A stretch of 64,000 nucleotides of DNA from Mesorhizobium plurifarium (GTDB taxonomy: Bacteria; Pseudomonadota; Alphaproteobacteria; Rhizobiales; Rhizobiaceae), in the NCBI GenBank assembly GCA_000824785.1, contig CCNB01000034.1, forward strand, positions 172,779 to 236,778, in the 5' to 3' direction. Position numbers and translations under genes: made by a program. Below, piece by piece: positions 42,827 to 51,336 of this stretch; the stretch's first letter is position 1; each line of letters begins with the position of its first letter. The notes under the pieces were generated by a model. The model made no database searches, was not told the DNA's origin, and was given only the letters and a program-made list of their open reading frames with translations.

Positions 42827-45800
42827 TCACTCGGCCGCTTGCAATTCCTCGCTTGCCAGCGGTCTTTGCAGACGCTCGATCAGCCGCGCACGCTCGCCCG
42901 CCGCCTTCGCGGCGCTGGCCTGCCGGACATGGCCATAGCCGCGGATCAGCGACGGCACCGAGGCCAGGGCCGTCGCAGCCTCCACCCTGCCCGGCGCCAA
43001 CGCTTTGGCGATCAGGTCGAGATCGGCCTCGTAGTCTCTCAGCGACTGGCGCTCCATGCGCCGCTCGGCCGTGTAGCCGAAAAGATCGAAGGCGGTTCCG
43101 CGCAGGCCCTTCATTGCCGCCAGCAGCCGGAAGCCCTTCATCATCCACGGGCCGAAGCTCGATTTCCGAGGTTTGCCGTCATTGGTGCGCCGGCCGAGGA
43201 TCGGCGGCGCGAGATGGAACTCGAGCTTGTCATAGCTCTGGAACTGCTTGGCGAGGTCGGCGGCGAAAGTGCCGTCGGTGTAGAGCCGCGCCACCTCATA
43301 CTCGTCCTTGATCGCCATCAGCTTGAAGAGGTTCCTGGCGGCTGCCTCGGTCACCGCGGTCGAGCCGGGCACGGCCTTGGCTTCGGCGGCGCGCACCATC
43401 GCCACACGATCGGCGTAGCGCCTGGCGTAGGCGGCGTTCTGATAGGCGGTGAGGAAGGCCATGCGGCGGGCGATGATATCGTCCAGCGTCTCGGCCGGCT
43501 TCGACGCCGGCTTGCCGGTCTGGGCGACCAGACCGCGCACGAAATCGGGCTGATGCGCGGCGCGACGGCCCCAGCGGAAAGCCGCGATATTCATCGCCAC
43601 CGCTTCACCGTTCAATTCTATCGCCTTTTCAACGGCTTGCGCCGACAGCGGCAGGCCGCCATGCTGGAAGGCGAAGCCCAGCATGAACATGTTGGCGCCG
43701 AGCGAATTTCCGAACAGCGCGGTCGCCGTGCGGGTAGCGTCGAAGAAATGCGCCTTGTCGTCGCCGGCGGCCGCCCGGATCGCCTTCTTCAGCCGCTCGA
43801 CCGGCAGCGAGAAGTCGGCGGAACGGGTGAATTCACCGGGCATGATCTCGGCGGTGTTGGCGAGGAAGATCGTGTGGCCCTCGCGCACCGCGCCCAGCAC
43901 CTTCTTGGCGCCGGAGACGACGAGGTCGCAGCCGAGCACAAGATCGGCCTTGCCGGCCGAAACGCGAATGGCGTGGATGTCCTCGGGCGTTGGCGCGATG
44001 CGGACATGGGTGAAGACCGAGCCGCCCTTCTGGGCGAGGCCGGCCATGTCGATCATGCCGCAGCCCTTGCCTTCCAGATGCGCGGCCATGCCGAGCACCG
44101 CGCCGACGGTGACGACACCGGTGCCGCCGACCCCGTCGATGATCCCCGCCCAACCCTGGTTGCCCATGCCGAATTCAGCCGGCGCCGGCACGCCGTCGAG
44201 AGGATCGGCTCTGCCGGCAATGCCTTCGGCCTTCCTGATCTTGCCGCCATGCACGGTGACGAAGGACGGGCAGAAACCGTTGAGGCAGGAGAAATCCTTG
44301 TTGCAGCTCGACTGGTCGATGCGGCGCTTGCGGCCGAATTCGGTCTCGACCGGCTGGATCGAGACGCAGTTGGACTGCACGCCGCAATCGCCGCAGCCTT
44401 CGCAGACCAGTTCGTTGATGAAGACGCGCTTGTCGGGATCGGGGAAGGTGCCGCGCTTGCGGCGCCGGCGTTTTTCGGCGGCGCAGGTCTGGTCGTAGAT
44501 CAGCACCGAAACGCCCTTCACGTCACGCAATTCGCGCTGGACGAGATCGAGATCGTCGCGGTGATGGATGCTGATACCGGCCGGAAAATCCGCCTTGCCG
44601 GCATATTTGTCAGGCTCGTCGGTGACGACGGCGATACGGTCGACGCCCTCGGCGCGCACTTGTCTCGCGATCATGTCGACGGTGAGGCCGCCCTCATGCG
44701 GCTGGCCGCCGGTCATGGCGACGGCGTCGTTATACAGGATCTTGTAGGTGATGTTGGCTCGGCTCGACAGCGCGAAGCGGATCGCCAGCAAGCCGGAGTG
44801 GTTGTAGGTGCCGTCGCCGAGATTCTGGAAGATGTGGTCGCGCTTCGAGAACGGCGCCTGGCCGACCCATTGCGCGCCCTCGCCGCCCATGGCGGTGAAG
44901 CCGACAGTGTTCCTGTCCATCCACAGCGCCATGAAGTGGCAGCCGATGCCGGCGGCGGCCAGCGAGCCGTCCGGCACCTTGGTCGAGGAATTGTGCGGGC
45001 AACCCGAGCAGAAGAAAGGCGTGCGCGAGCCGATATCGACGGTGTCGGCGAGCATCGCCTGGAACTGGCGCAGCTTCGCCACCCGCGCCGCGATCTCTTC
45101 CGACGGGCCGATGGTGCGCAGGATGCGCTCGCCGAGCGCGATGGCGATCTCGTTCGGATCGAGCGCGCCCTTGGCCGGGAACAGCCAGTCGCCACGCTCG
45201 TCCTTCTTGCCGACGATCACCGGCTGGACGGCGGTGCCGTAGAGGTTCTCGCGCAGCTGCACCTCGATCAGCGAGCGCTTCTCCTCGACGACGACGATGG
45301 TGTCGAGGCCGCGGGCGAACTCGGCGATGTGCTGGAAATCGAGCGGCCACGGGCAGCCGACCTTGAACAGGCGGATGCCGATGCGGTTGGCGGCCTGCTC
45401 GTCGATGCCGATATCCTCCAGCGCCTGGCGGACGTCGAGATAGCTCTTGCCGATGGTGATGACGCCGAGCTTGGGATTGCGGCCGCCGGAATAGACGATG
45501 CGATTGAGGCCATTGGCGTGGATGAAGGCGGAAGCGGCGGCGCGCTTATACTCGTGCAGCCGCTCTTCCTGGCCGAGCATGTCGATCTCGTGGCGGATGT
45601 TCAGGCCGCCCGGCGGCATGTCGAATTCGGGAATGACGATGCCCAGGCGCTCGATCGAGGCGTCGACCGATGCCGTCGATTCGATGTTGTCCTTGACGCA
45701 TTTGATCGCCGCCCAGGTGCCGGCGAAGCGCGACATGGCAAAGCCGTAAAGGCCGTAGTCGATGATTTCCTGGACGCCGGCCGGATTGAGGATCGGCACC

Positions 45801-46300
45801 ATGGTGTCGACGAAGAGGAATTCGGTCGCATGCGCGTTGGTCGATGATTCGGCCATGTGGTCGTCGCCCATCAGGGCAAGCACGCCGCCATGTTTCGACG
45901 AGCCGGCAAGATTGGCGTGACGGAAGACGTCGCCGGACCGGTCGACGCCCGGCCCCTTGCCGTACCAGACGGAAAAGACGCCGTCATGCGTGCCTTCGCC
46001 CAGCAACTCGGTCTGCTGCGAGCCCCAGCAGGCGGTGGCGGCGAGCTCCTCGTTGAGGCCGGGCTGGAAGACGATATCGGCTTGAGCGAGTTGCTTCTTC
46101 GCCCGCCACAGCTGCATGTCGAGGCCGCCAAGCGGCGAGCCGCGATAGCCGGAAACGAAGCCCGCCGTGTTGAGGCCGGCGCGGCGGTCGCGCTCGCGCT
46201 GCATCAGAAGCATGCGCACGACCGCCTGCGCGCCGGATAGGAAGACGCGCTCCTTGCCAAGGTCGAACTTGTCGTCGAGCGCGACGTCGTGCAGCGTCAT
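42827..46300 (-). CDS. Indolepyruvate ferredoxin oxidoreductase family protein (fused IorA-IorB)
   Basis: A 1157-residue enzyme that oxidatively decarboxylates aryl pyruvates to acyl-CoA, passing electrons to ferredoxin or a similar carrier. The first 700 residues are the alpha type: SGYRGSPLGGLD near 50, FCSGCPHNSS at 430, the ThDP loop GDGTYNHSG (496-504), and an iron-sulfur motif with C633, C636, C639 and C645 plus further cysteines 666, 672 and 677. From about 715 the gamma type follows, IDGVGGTGVVTVG (721-733). The fused form is common in aerobic proteobacteria for phenylalanine, tyrosine and tryptophan breakdown. No partner genes are adjacent. Confidence 0.92.
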   Translation of the reverse strand: MTLHDVALDDKFDLGKERVFLSGAQAVVRMLLMQRERDRRAGLNTAGFVSGYRGSPLGGLDMQLWRAKKQLAQADIVFQPGLNEELAATACWGSQQTELLGEGTHDGVFSVWYGKGPGVDRSGDVFRHANLAGSSKHGGVLALMGDDHMAESSTNAHATEFLFVDTMVPILNPAGVQEIIDYGLYGFAMSRFAGTWAAIKCVKDNIESTASVDASIERLGIVIPEFDMPPGGLNIRHEIDMLGQEERLHEYKRAAASAFIHANGLNRIVYSGGRNPKLGVITIGKSYLDVRQALEDIGIDEQAANRIGIRLFKVGCPWPLDFQHIAEFARGLDTIVVVEEKRSLIEVQLRENLYGTAVQPVIVGKKDERGDWLFPAKGALDPNEIAIALGERILRTIGPSEEIAARVAKLRQFQAMLADTVDIGSRTPFFCSGCPHNSSTKVPDGSLAAAGIGCHFMALWMDRNTVGFTAMGGEGAQWVGQAPFSKRDHIFQNLGDGTYNHSGLLAIRFALSSRANITYKILYNDAVAMTGGQPHEGGLTVDMIARQVRAEGVDRIAVVTDEPDKYAGKADFPAGISIHHRDDLDLVQRELRDVKGVSVLIYDQTCAAEKRRRRKRGTFPDPDKRVFINELVCEGCGDCGVQSNCVSIQPVETEFGRKRRIDQSSCNKDFSCLNGFCPSFVTVHGGKIRKAEGIAGRADPLDGVPAPAEFGMGNQGWAGIIDGVGGTGVVTVGAVLGMAAHLEGKGCGMIDMAGLAQKGGSVFTHVRIAPTPEDIHAIRVSAGKADLVLGCDLVVSGAKKVLGAVREGHTIFLANTAEIMPGEFTRSADFSLPVERLKKAIRAAAGDDKAHFFDATRTATALFGNSLGANMFMLGFAFQHGGLPLSAQAVEKAIELNGEAVAMNIAAFRWGRRAAHQPDFVRGLVAQTGKPASKPAETLDDIIARRMAFLTAYQNAAYARRYADRVAMVRAAEAKAVPGSTAVTEAAARNLFKLMAIKDEYEVARLYTDGTFAADLAKQFQSYDKLEFHLAPPILGRRTNDGKPRKSSFGPWMMKGFRLLAAMKGLRGTAFDLFGYTAERRMERQSLRDYEADLDLIAKALAPGRVEAATALASVPSLIRGYGHVRQASAAKAAGERARLIERLQRPLASEELQAAE

Positions 46301-46574
46301 CAGGCATTTCCTCTGCGGAGGCGGCCCAAATCAGGCAGCCAACGTCGGAGTGGGACGCCGCAGTCTTTCGTCCCTTGGCGGTGAGGTCAAACAAAATCGC
46401 AGGGGCCAGATAACACGCAACAAACGGTCTGGCGAGTGGCCGGCGACGCATGCAAGATCATGCTAACCGCTTCGTGAGGAACAAAAATTTCGCGATGGCG
46501 CGGCTTTTGTTCGACAAAATTCCGGGCGGAAAGCCGTTTCACACTTTTCCTAGGATTGCTTTGACGCCTGCGTT
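46301..46574. other. Intergenic region upstream of the indolepyruvate oxidoreductase gene
   Basis: A 274-base gap with the promoter region of the oxidoreductase gene. It also contains, at 46516-46560, a diverged inverted copy of the dispersed palindromic repeat (TTCCGGGCGGAAAGCCG and CACACTTTTCC). No coding sequence is supported. Confidence 0.6.
46516..46560. repeat. Dispersed palindromic repeat, copy 3 (diverged, inverted)
   Basis: Reverse-complement relation to the first module of the element at 26011-26117: AATTCCGGGCGGAAAGCCG then TCACACTTTTCCTAGGATTGC. Several mismatches against the other copies have spoiled the outer palindrome, which suggests an old copy. Confidence 0.65.
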
Positions 46575-47105
46575 TCAGGTCGCTTTCGAGCAATCCGGCT
46601 TCTGCTCGTCGGGCAGCTTGCCGTTCGGGTGGCCGACAAGGTCAGGATTGAGCTCGTATTTCGGGCCGATCACCAGCGGCCGGTCCGGCAGCATGGTCTG
46701 GTCCTCCGACGAGGTCATGGTGGTGTCGATGCTTTGCAGCAATGTGCCGCTCGAATCCTCGATGCGGATCGAGACGGAATAGGGCTTGTCCTTGACCACG
46801 CAGGAGAGCGGCGGGCTGGTCAGCGTGATGTGGGGCAACTTCGGCCAGATCTTCTGGTTGACGACGAGCGGGTCGCCGCCGGCCGGATTCTGGAAGCTCA
46901 CCACGGCAACCTGGCCGTCGACCATCGGCCGCAGCGGCTTCAGCGTGATGACGTAGGTGGCGATGGCCAGCCGGTAGTTGAACTCGAACAGCTTGCCGGA
47001 AATGGCAAAGAGCTGGTCCTTGCCGGTGTCGCGGCAGGCGCCGAGCGCGACAGCGGCGGCCAGGGCGGCACCGACCAGAGCCGAACGCGACAATTTCCTA
47101 AGCAT
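46575..47105 (-). CDS. Putative lipoprotein, unknown function
   Basis: A 176-residue exported protein. The N-terminus is KLSRSALVGAALAAAVALGAC, a lipoprotein signal with lipobox LGAC (Cys24). The mature part is mostly beta-strand-like (VVSFQNPAGGDPLVVNQKIW, SVSIRIEDSSGTLLQSIDTTMTSSE) and ends with a short cysteine-containing tail (KPDCSKAT). I do not recognise a family. The ATG at 47105 has AGGGAGG before it and overlaps the end of the upstream CGNR regulator gene by eight bases, so the two may be made together. Confidence 0.75.
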   Translation of the reverse strand: MLRKLSRSALVGAALAAAVALGACRDTGKDQLFAISGKLFEFNYRLAIATYVITLKPLRPMVDGQVAVVSFQNPAGGDPLVVNQKIWPKLPHITLTSPPLSCVVKDKPYSVSIRIEDSSGTLLQSIDTTMTSSEDQTMLPDRPLVIGPKYELNPDLVGHPNGKLPDEQKPDCSKAT

Positions 47106-47706
47106 TGCTGACCTCCCTCGCTGCCGTACGGCGGCGGTAATAGCGGTTTGCCTTCTGGCGATTGCCGCAAACGGCCATGTCGCACCATAAGCGGCTGGCG
47201 TTGCGGCTGCGGTCGACGAACAGCCAGCTGCAATTGGGGCAGATCCGAAGCCGCGCCACCGTTTCGCCCTGCAGCAGCGACAGCGCCGAGACGGCCAAGG
47301 CCGCCTCGAAGGCAATCGGCGTTGCCGGATCGCCGAAAGGCTGGCCCGGCATCCCGATCTCGGTCGCATTACCGGACAGTCCACCGGCGCAGGCCGTGAG
47401 GAAATCCGGCAGGAGACTGGTCGCGAGCGCGCCATTCGACACGGCATGGCGAAACAGGCGATCGGTCGCTTCGCGGATCGAGATGACGGTCGGTTTTATC
47501 TCGCCCGGTTCCGGCGCCCGCAGCCGCCGGCCGCCGAGTTCGGTCGCGCGAAAACCGCTCGCCGCCTCGGCGAAGCGGGCGATCTCGGCCGGGTCGTCGA
47601 AACGATCGAAGGACTTTTGCGGATCGTTGCGCAGCACGACGGTGTTCGCCGTATCGAGCGCAAGGATGCCGCCGGTGAAGCGGTGCGGGGTCCAGGAAAC
47701 CGTCAT
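47098..47706 (-). CDS. CGNR zinc-finger transcriptional regulator (ABATE domain)
   Basis: A 202-residue regulator. The N-terminal part is the ABATE region (FTGGILALDTANTVV), thought to sense stress or ligand; the C-terminal zinc finger is LRICPNCSWLFVDRSRNASR, then LWCDMAVCGNRQKANRYYRR with Cys-x2-Cys and Cys-x4-Cys plus the CGNR motif. Such proteins bind DNA. The ATG at 47706 lies 94 bases from the divergent LivH-like gene; an AATCTAAC/GTTAGATT inverted repeat at 47714-47749 between them is a likely binding site. Confidence 0.88.
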   Translation of the reverse strand: MTVSWTPHRFTGGILALDTANTVVLRNDPQKSFDRFDDPAEIARFAEAASGFRATELGGRRLRAPEPGEIKPTVISIREATDRLFRHAVSNGALATSLLPDFLTACAGGLSGNATEIGMPGQPFGDPATPIAFEAALAVSALSLLQGETVARLRICPNCSWLFVDRSRNASRLWCDMAVCGNRQKANRYYRRRTAAREVSNA

Positions 47707-47713
47707 GGACAGA

Positions 47714-47749
47714 AATCTAACCGATAAAACGTGTTTGACAAGTTAGATT
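47714..47749. promoter_or_regulatory. Inverted repeat in the CGNR/LivH divergent promoter
   Basis: AATCTAAC (47714-47721) and GTTAGATT (47742-47749) are exact complements with a 20-base spacer. TTGACA at 47735-47740, a good -35 box for the plus-strand gene, lies inside the spacer. A regulator bound here would block transcription both ways. Confidence 0.55.
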
Positions 47750-47800
47750 CCGAATGCAACGGTTCGCCAAGGTCGCGTCACACGACCCGCGGGATATCGC

Positions 47801-48706
47801 ATGCTCTATTTCTTCCAGCAGGTGCTGAACGGGCTGCATTCGGGCGCGCTCTATGCGCTGCTCGCCTTCGGCTATGTGCTGACCAACGGCATCCTGCATC
47901 GCACGAACCTGGCTTACGGCGCGCTGTTCGCCTTCTGCGGCCAGACGATGATCCTGACCGCCGCCTTCGGCTACCAGGCGCTGTGGCTGACGCTTGCCGC
48001 CGCGGTGGCGCTCGGCGTGGCCGCCGCCATTCTCTATGCGGTGTTGATCAGCCACGTCCTGTCGCGCAGCGTTTTCGAGAGGCTTGCCGACCGCTCGCCC
48101 AACGCCATCGTGGTGACGACGCTCGGCATCCTGCTCTTCCTGTCGGAGGCGAGCCGCATCGCCGCCGACACGCATGATCTGTGGTTGCCGCCGATGCTCG
48201 CCACCCCCGTCATTTTCGCCGAGGGCGACGGCTTCAAGGTCACGCTTACCATCATCCAGCTGCTCGACTGCGCGGCGGTCATCGCGCTGGTGGCGCTGGC
48301 AGCCTGGCTGTTTTCGCATTCGCGCTTCGGCCGCGCCTGGCGCGCCGTCTCCGACGACCCGAAAGCGGCGGCGATGTGCGGCGTCGATGTGCGCGCCGTG
48401 TTCCGCCGCGCCGTGCTGTTCGGCGGCCTCTGCGCCGCCCTGGCCGGCGTGCTTGCCGGTCTCTACTATGGCAATGTCTCCTTCGGCACCGGGCTGATCT
48501 ACGGCCTCAAGATCCTGTTCGTGACGGCGGTCGGGGGCTATCTGTCGCCGCTCAAGGCGGCGCTTGGCGCAGCAGCCTTCGGCATGGCGGAATCGCTTTG
48601 GGCCGGCTACTTCCCGCTCGAATGGCGCGACGCCTGGATCTACCTCTTCCTCGTCGCCATGCTGGTGCTGATCGGCGCCGGGCGCGACCAGGCCAAGATC
48701 GCCTGA
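47801..48706 (+). CDS. Branched-chain amino-acid ABC-type permease (LivH-like), orphan
   Basis: A 301-residue permease with about eight spans. Family features are the N-terminal QQVLNGLHSGALYALLAFGY, DPKAAAMCGVDV in the EAA-type loop, and the C-terminal GGYLSPLKAALGAAAFGMAESL segment. LivH pairs with LivM, ATPases LivG/LivF and a binding protein, but none are adjacent, and the downstream genes are a TRAP system. It may be a remnant, serve a distant ATPase, or act alone. It is divergent from a CGNR regulator. The ATG at 47801 lies after CGGGATATCGC, a weak ribosome site. Confidence 0.85.
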   Translation: MLYFFQQVLNGLHSGALYALLAFGYVLTNGILHRTNLAYGALFAFCGQTMILTAAFGYQALWLTLAAAVALGVAAAILYAVLISHVLSRSVFERLADRSPNAIVVTTLGILLFLSEASRIAADTHDLWLPPMLATPVIFAEGDGFKVTLTIIQLLDCAAVIALVALAAWLFSHSRFGRAWRAVSDDPKAAAMCGVDVRAVFRRAVLFGGLCAALAGVLAGLYYGNVSFGTGLIYGLKILFVTAVGGYLSPLKAALGAAAFGMAESLWAGYFPLEWRDAWIYLFLVAMLVLIGAGRDQAKIA

Positions 48707-48714
48707 TCCCCGGA

Positions 48715-48758
48715 CCTTCGTTGCCCCCGGGCTTTCGTTGCCCCAAGACTTTCGTTGC
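48715..48758. repeat. Short tandem repeat after the LivH-like gene
   Basis: The unit CTTTCGTTGCCCC occurs three times with small changes: 48715-48727, 48731-48744 and 48748-48758 (last one short). It lies 9 bases after the LivH stop and has no hairpin. It may be a slippage product. Confidence 0.75.
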
Positions 48759-48924
48759 ATGACGCATCGTCAGGCGGCGGTATTCCGTCACTGTCCAGCG
48801 TGCCGATCCGTTTGCCGCGGCTTTGTCATGTTGACCTGCCGGACCACGCGCTGCATACCGTTGGGCCAAGCGGCGCGACACCGGAGGGGGAATCGGGCGC
48901 GCCGCATGGTCAGGGAGGATATGC

Positions 48925-49530
48925 ATGGCAGGGCTGCTCGCTCTATCCAGGACGATCGACCGCATCAACGAGTTCATCGGCCGCTGGGTCTCCTGGCTGA
49001 TCCTGCTCGCGATCCTGGTGAGCGCCGGCAATGCCGTCATCCGCAAGGTGTTCGACACCTCCTCCAATGCCTGGCTGGAGCTGCAATGGTACCTGTTCGG
49101 CGCCGCCTTCATGCTGGCCGCCGCCTACACGCTGAAGCAAAACGACCATATCCGCATCGACATCGTCTACGGCATGTTCCCGCGGCGCGTGCAGCACTGG
49201 ATCGACCTCCTCGGCCACCTCTTCTTCCTCATGCCCTTCGTCGTGCTGATGGTGATCTATTTCGTGCCCTATGTGTCGCTGTCCTTCCGCAGCGGCGAGA
49301 TGTCGACCAATGCCGGCGGGCTGATCGTGTGGCCGGCCAAGGCGATCCTGCTGGTCGGCTTCTTCCTGCTCGCGCTGCAAGGCGTCTCCGAGATCATCAA
49401 GAAGATCGCCATCATGCGCGGCGACATGGACGATCCCAATCCCTTCGTGTCGACGCATGAGCAGGCCGAGCTCGAGGCCAAGGCGCTGGCCGAGGAAGCC
49501 AAGGCGATCGCGGGCGAGGCCCGTCCATGA
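48925..49530 (+). CDS. TRAP transporter small permease (DctQ/TakQ-like)
   Basis: A 201-residue membrane protein with four spans, the small subunit of a TRAP transporter. INEFIGRWVSWLILLAILVS, ELQWYLFGAAFMLAAAYTLKQNDHIRID, and PRRVQHWIDLLGHLFFLMPFV are characteristic. The size and the AYTLKQNDHIRIDI segment match the group that carries 2-oxo acids or mannitol/chloroaromatic compounds. The ATG at 48925 has GGGAGG before it. Its end overlaps DctM by four bases (ATGA). Confidence 0.92.
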   Translation: MAGLLALSRTIDRINEFIGRWVSWLILLAILVSAGNAVIRKVFDTSSNAWLELQWYLFGAAFMLAAAYTLKQNDHIRIDIVYGMFPRRVQHWIDLLGHLFFLMPFVVLMVIYFVPYVSLSFRSGEMSTNAGGLIVWPAKAILLVGFFLLALQGVSEIIKKIAIMRGDMDDPNPFVSTHEQAELEAKALAEEAKAIAGEARP

Positions 49531-51326
49531 TCGAATTCATCGCGCAGAACATGGCGCCGATCATGTTCGCCTCGCTGATCATCTTCCTGTTGATCGGCTA
49601 CCCCGTCGCCTTCTCGCTCGCCGCCAACGGCCTGCTGTTCTTCTTCATCGGCGTGCTGGTCTCGCCCTATTCCGGCGGGTCGATCAACCTTGCCTGGCCG
49701 CTGCTGCACGCGCTGCCGGACAATTTCTACGGCACCAGGGTGATGTCGAACGACACGCTCCTGGCGATACCCTTCTTCACCTTCATGGGCATCGTGCTCG
49801 AACGCTCCGGCATGGCCGAGGACCTGCTCGACACGATCGGCCAGCTGTTCGGGCCGATACGCGGCGGGCTTGCCTATGCGGTGATCTTCGTCGGCGCGCT
49901 GCTTGCCGCAACGACCGGCGTGGTGGCGGCCTCCGTCATCGCCATGGGACTGATCTCGCTGCCGATCATGCTGCGCTACGGCTATGACCGCAGGGTCGCC
50001 TCCGGCGTCATCGCCGCCTCCGGCACGCTCGCCCAGATCATCCCGCCTTCGCTGGTGCTGATCGTGCTTGCCGACCAGCTCGGACGCTCGGTCGGCGACA
50101 TGTATGCCGGCGCGCTGATCCCCGGCCTCGTGCTGACCGGCATCTACATGCTCTACATCCTGATCATGTCGATCGTCCGGCCGAACTCGATGCCGGCGCT
50201 GCCGCTGGAGGCCCGCACGCTCGGCCACGGCGTGCTGTCGCTGATCGTGGCGCTGCTCGTCACCGGCGCCATCTCCTATGGCGCCTATCGCTATCTTGCG
50301 CCGACGCAGGGCGACAATGCCGACATCCTCGGCTTCGCCGTCGGCGTCATCGTCATCTATGTCGTGGCCATCATCGATCAGCGGCTGGGACTGAACATGA
50401 TGTCCAAGCTGGCGCAGCAGGTGGTGATCGTGCTGATCCCGCCGCTGGCGCTGATCTTCCTGGTGCTGGGCACGATCTTCCTCGGCATCGCCACGCCGAC
50501 CGAAGGCGGCGCCATGGGCTCTGTGGGTGCGCTCATCATGGCAGGGCTGAAGGGGCGGCTTTCGCTAGACGTAATCAAGCAGGCGCTGGCCTCCACGACG
50601 AGGCTTTCCTCCTTCGTGCTGTTCATCCTGATCGGCGCGCGCGTCTTTTCGCTCACCTTCTACGGCGTCAACGGCCATATCTGGGTCGAGCACCTGTTGA
50701 CTTCGCTGCCCGGCGGCGAAACCGGCTTCCTGATCGGCGTCAACATCCTGGTCTTCGTGCTTGCCTTCTTCCTCGATTTCTTCGAGCTCGCCTTCATCAT
50801 CGTGCCGCTCTTGGCGCCGGCCGCCGACAAGCTCGGCATCGACCTGATCTGGTTCGGCGTGCTGCTCGGCGTCAACATGCAGACCAGCTTTATGCATCCG
50901 CCTTTCGGCTTCGCGCTGTTCTACCTGCGTTCGGTCGCGGCCCGTGTGCCTTACCTCGACAGGATCACCGGCAAGCAGATCGCGCCGGTCAGCACCGGGC
51001 AGATCTATTGGGGCGCCGTGCCGTTCGTCCTGATCCAGGTGATCATGATCGGGCTCACCATCGCCTTCCCGCAGATGGTGATGCGCTACAAAGGGGCCGC
51101 GGTGGAGCCCAGCACGATCGACCTCAAGCTGCCCGACATGCCTTCGCTGTCGCCGCTCGGCACGCCGCCGGCGGACAATGGCGCGGCTCCGGCCAATGGC
51201 GGCGCCGCCGCACCTGCCGCGCCCGGCACGCCCGACCTGTCGCAGCCGCCGAATTTCGGCGATGCCGCGCCTGCCAAGCCGGCGGCGCCGGCGCCCGACC
51301 TTTCGAAGCCACCGAGTTTCAATTGA
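49527..51326 (+). CDS. TRAP transporter large permease (DctM/TakM-like) with Pro/Ala-rich tail
   Basis: A 599-residue membrane protein with about twelve to fourteen spans. It starts IEFIAQNMAPIMFASLIIF. Core motifs are SNDTLLAIPFFTFMGIVLERSGMAEDLLDT and ATTGVVAASVIAMGLI; ASGTLAQIIPPSLVLIVLADQLGRSVGDMYAGALIPG is conserved. It has an insertion near residues 220-290 typical of the large-DctM group. The last 60 residues, after the final span, are low-complexity (GAAPANGGAAAPAAPGTPDL and PAAPAPDLSKPPSFN) and probably disordered in the cytoplasm or periplasm; this tail is unusual. It is coupled to DctQ. Confidence 0.92.
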   Translation: MIEFIAQNMAPIMFASLIIFLLIGYPVAFSLAANGLLFFFIGVLVSPYSGGSINLAWPLLHALPDNFYGTRVMSNDTLLAIPFFTFMGIVLERSGMAEDLLDTIGQLFGPIRGGLAYAVIFVGALLAATTGVVAASVIAMGLISLPIMLRYGYDRRVASGVIAASGTLAQIIPPSLVLIVLADQLGRSVGDMYAGALIPGLVLTGIYMLYILIMSIVRPNSMPALPLEARTLGHGVLSLIVALLVTGAISYGAYRYLAPTQGDNADILGFAVGVIVIYVVAIIDQRLGLNMMSKLAQQVVIVLIPPLALIFLVLGTIFLGIATPTEGGAMGSVGALIMAGLKGRLSLDVIKQALASTTRLSSFVLFILIGARVFSLTFYGVNGHIWVEHLLTSLPGGETGFLIGVNILVFVLAFFLDFFELAFIIVPLLAPAADKLGIDLIWFGVLLGVNMQTSFMHPPFGFALFYLRSVAARVPYLDRITGKQIAPVSTGQIYWGAVPFVLIQVIMIGLTIAFPQMVMRYKGAAVEPSTIDLKLPDMPSLSPLGTPPADNGAAPANGGAAAPAAPGTPDLSQPPNFGDAAPAKPAAPAPDLSKPPSFN

Positions 51327-51336
51327 GGTGACAGCC

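Noticed and set aside
42839..45847. A 1002-codon open frame on the plus strand
   Set aside because: It is the antisense of the indolepyruvate oxidoreductase gene; high GC content keeps the opposite frame open. Its product has no domain and odd composition.
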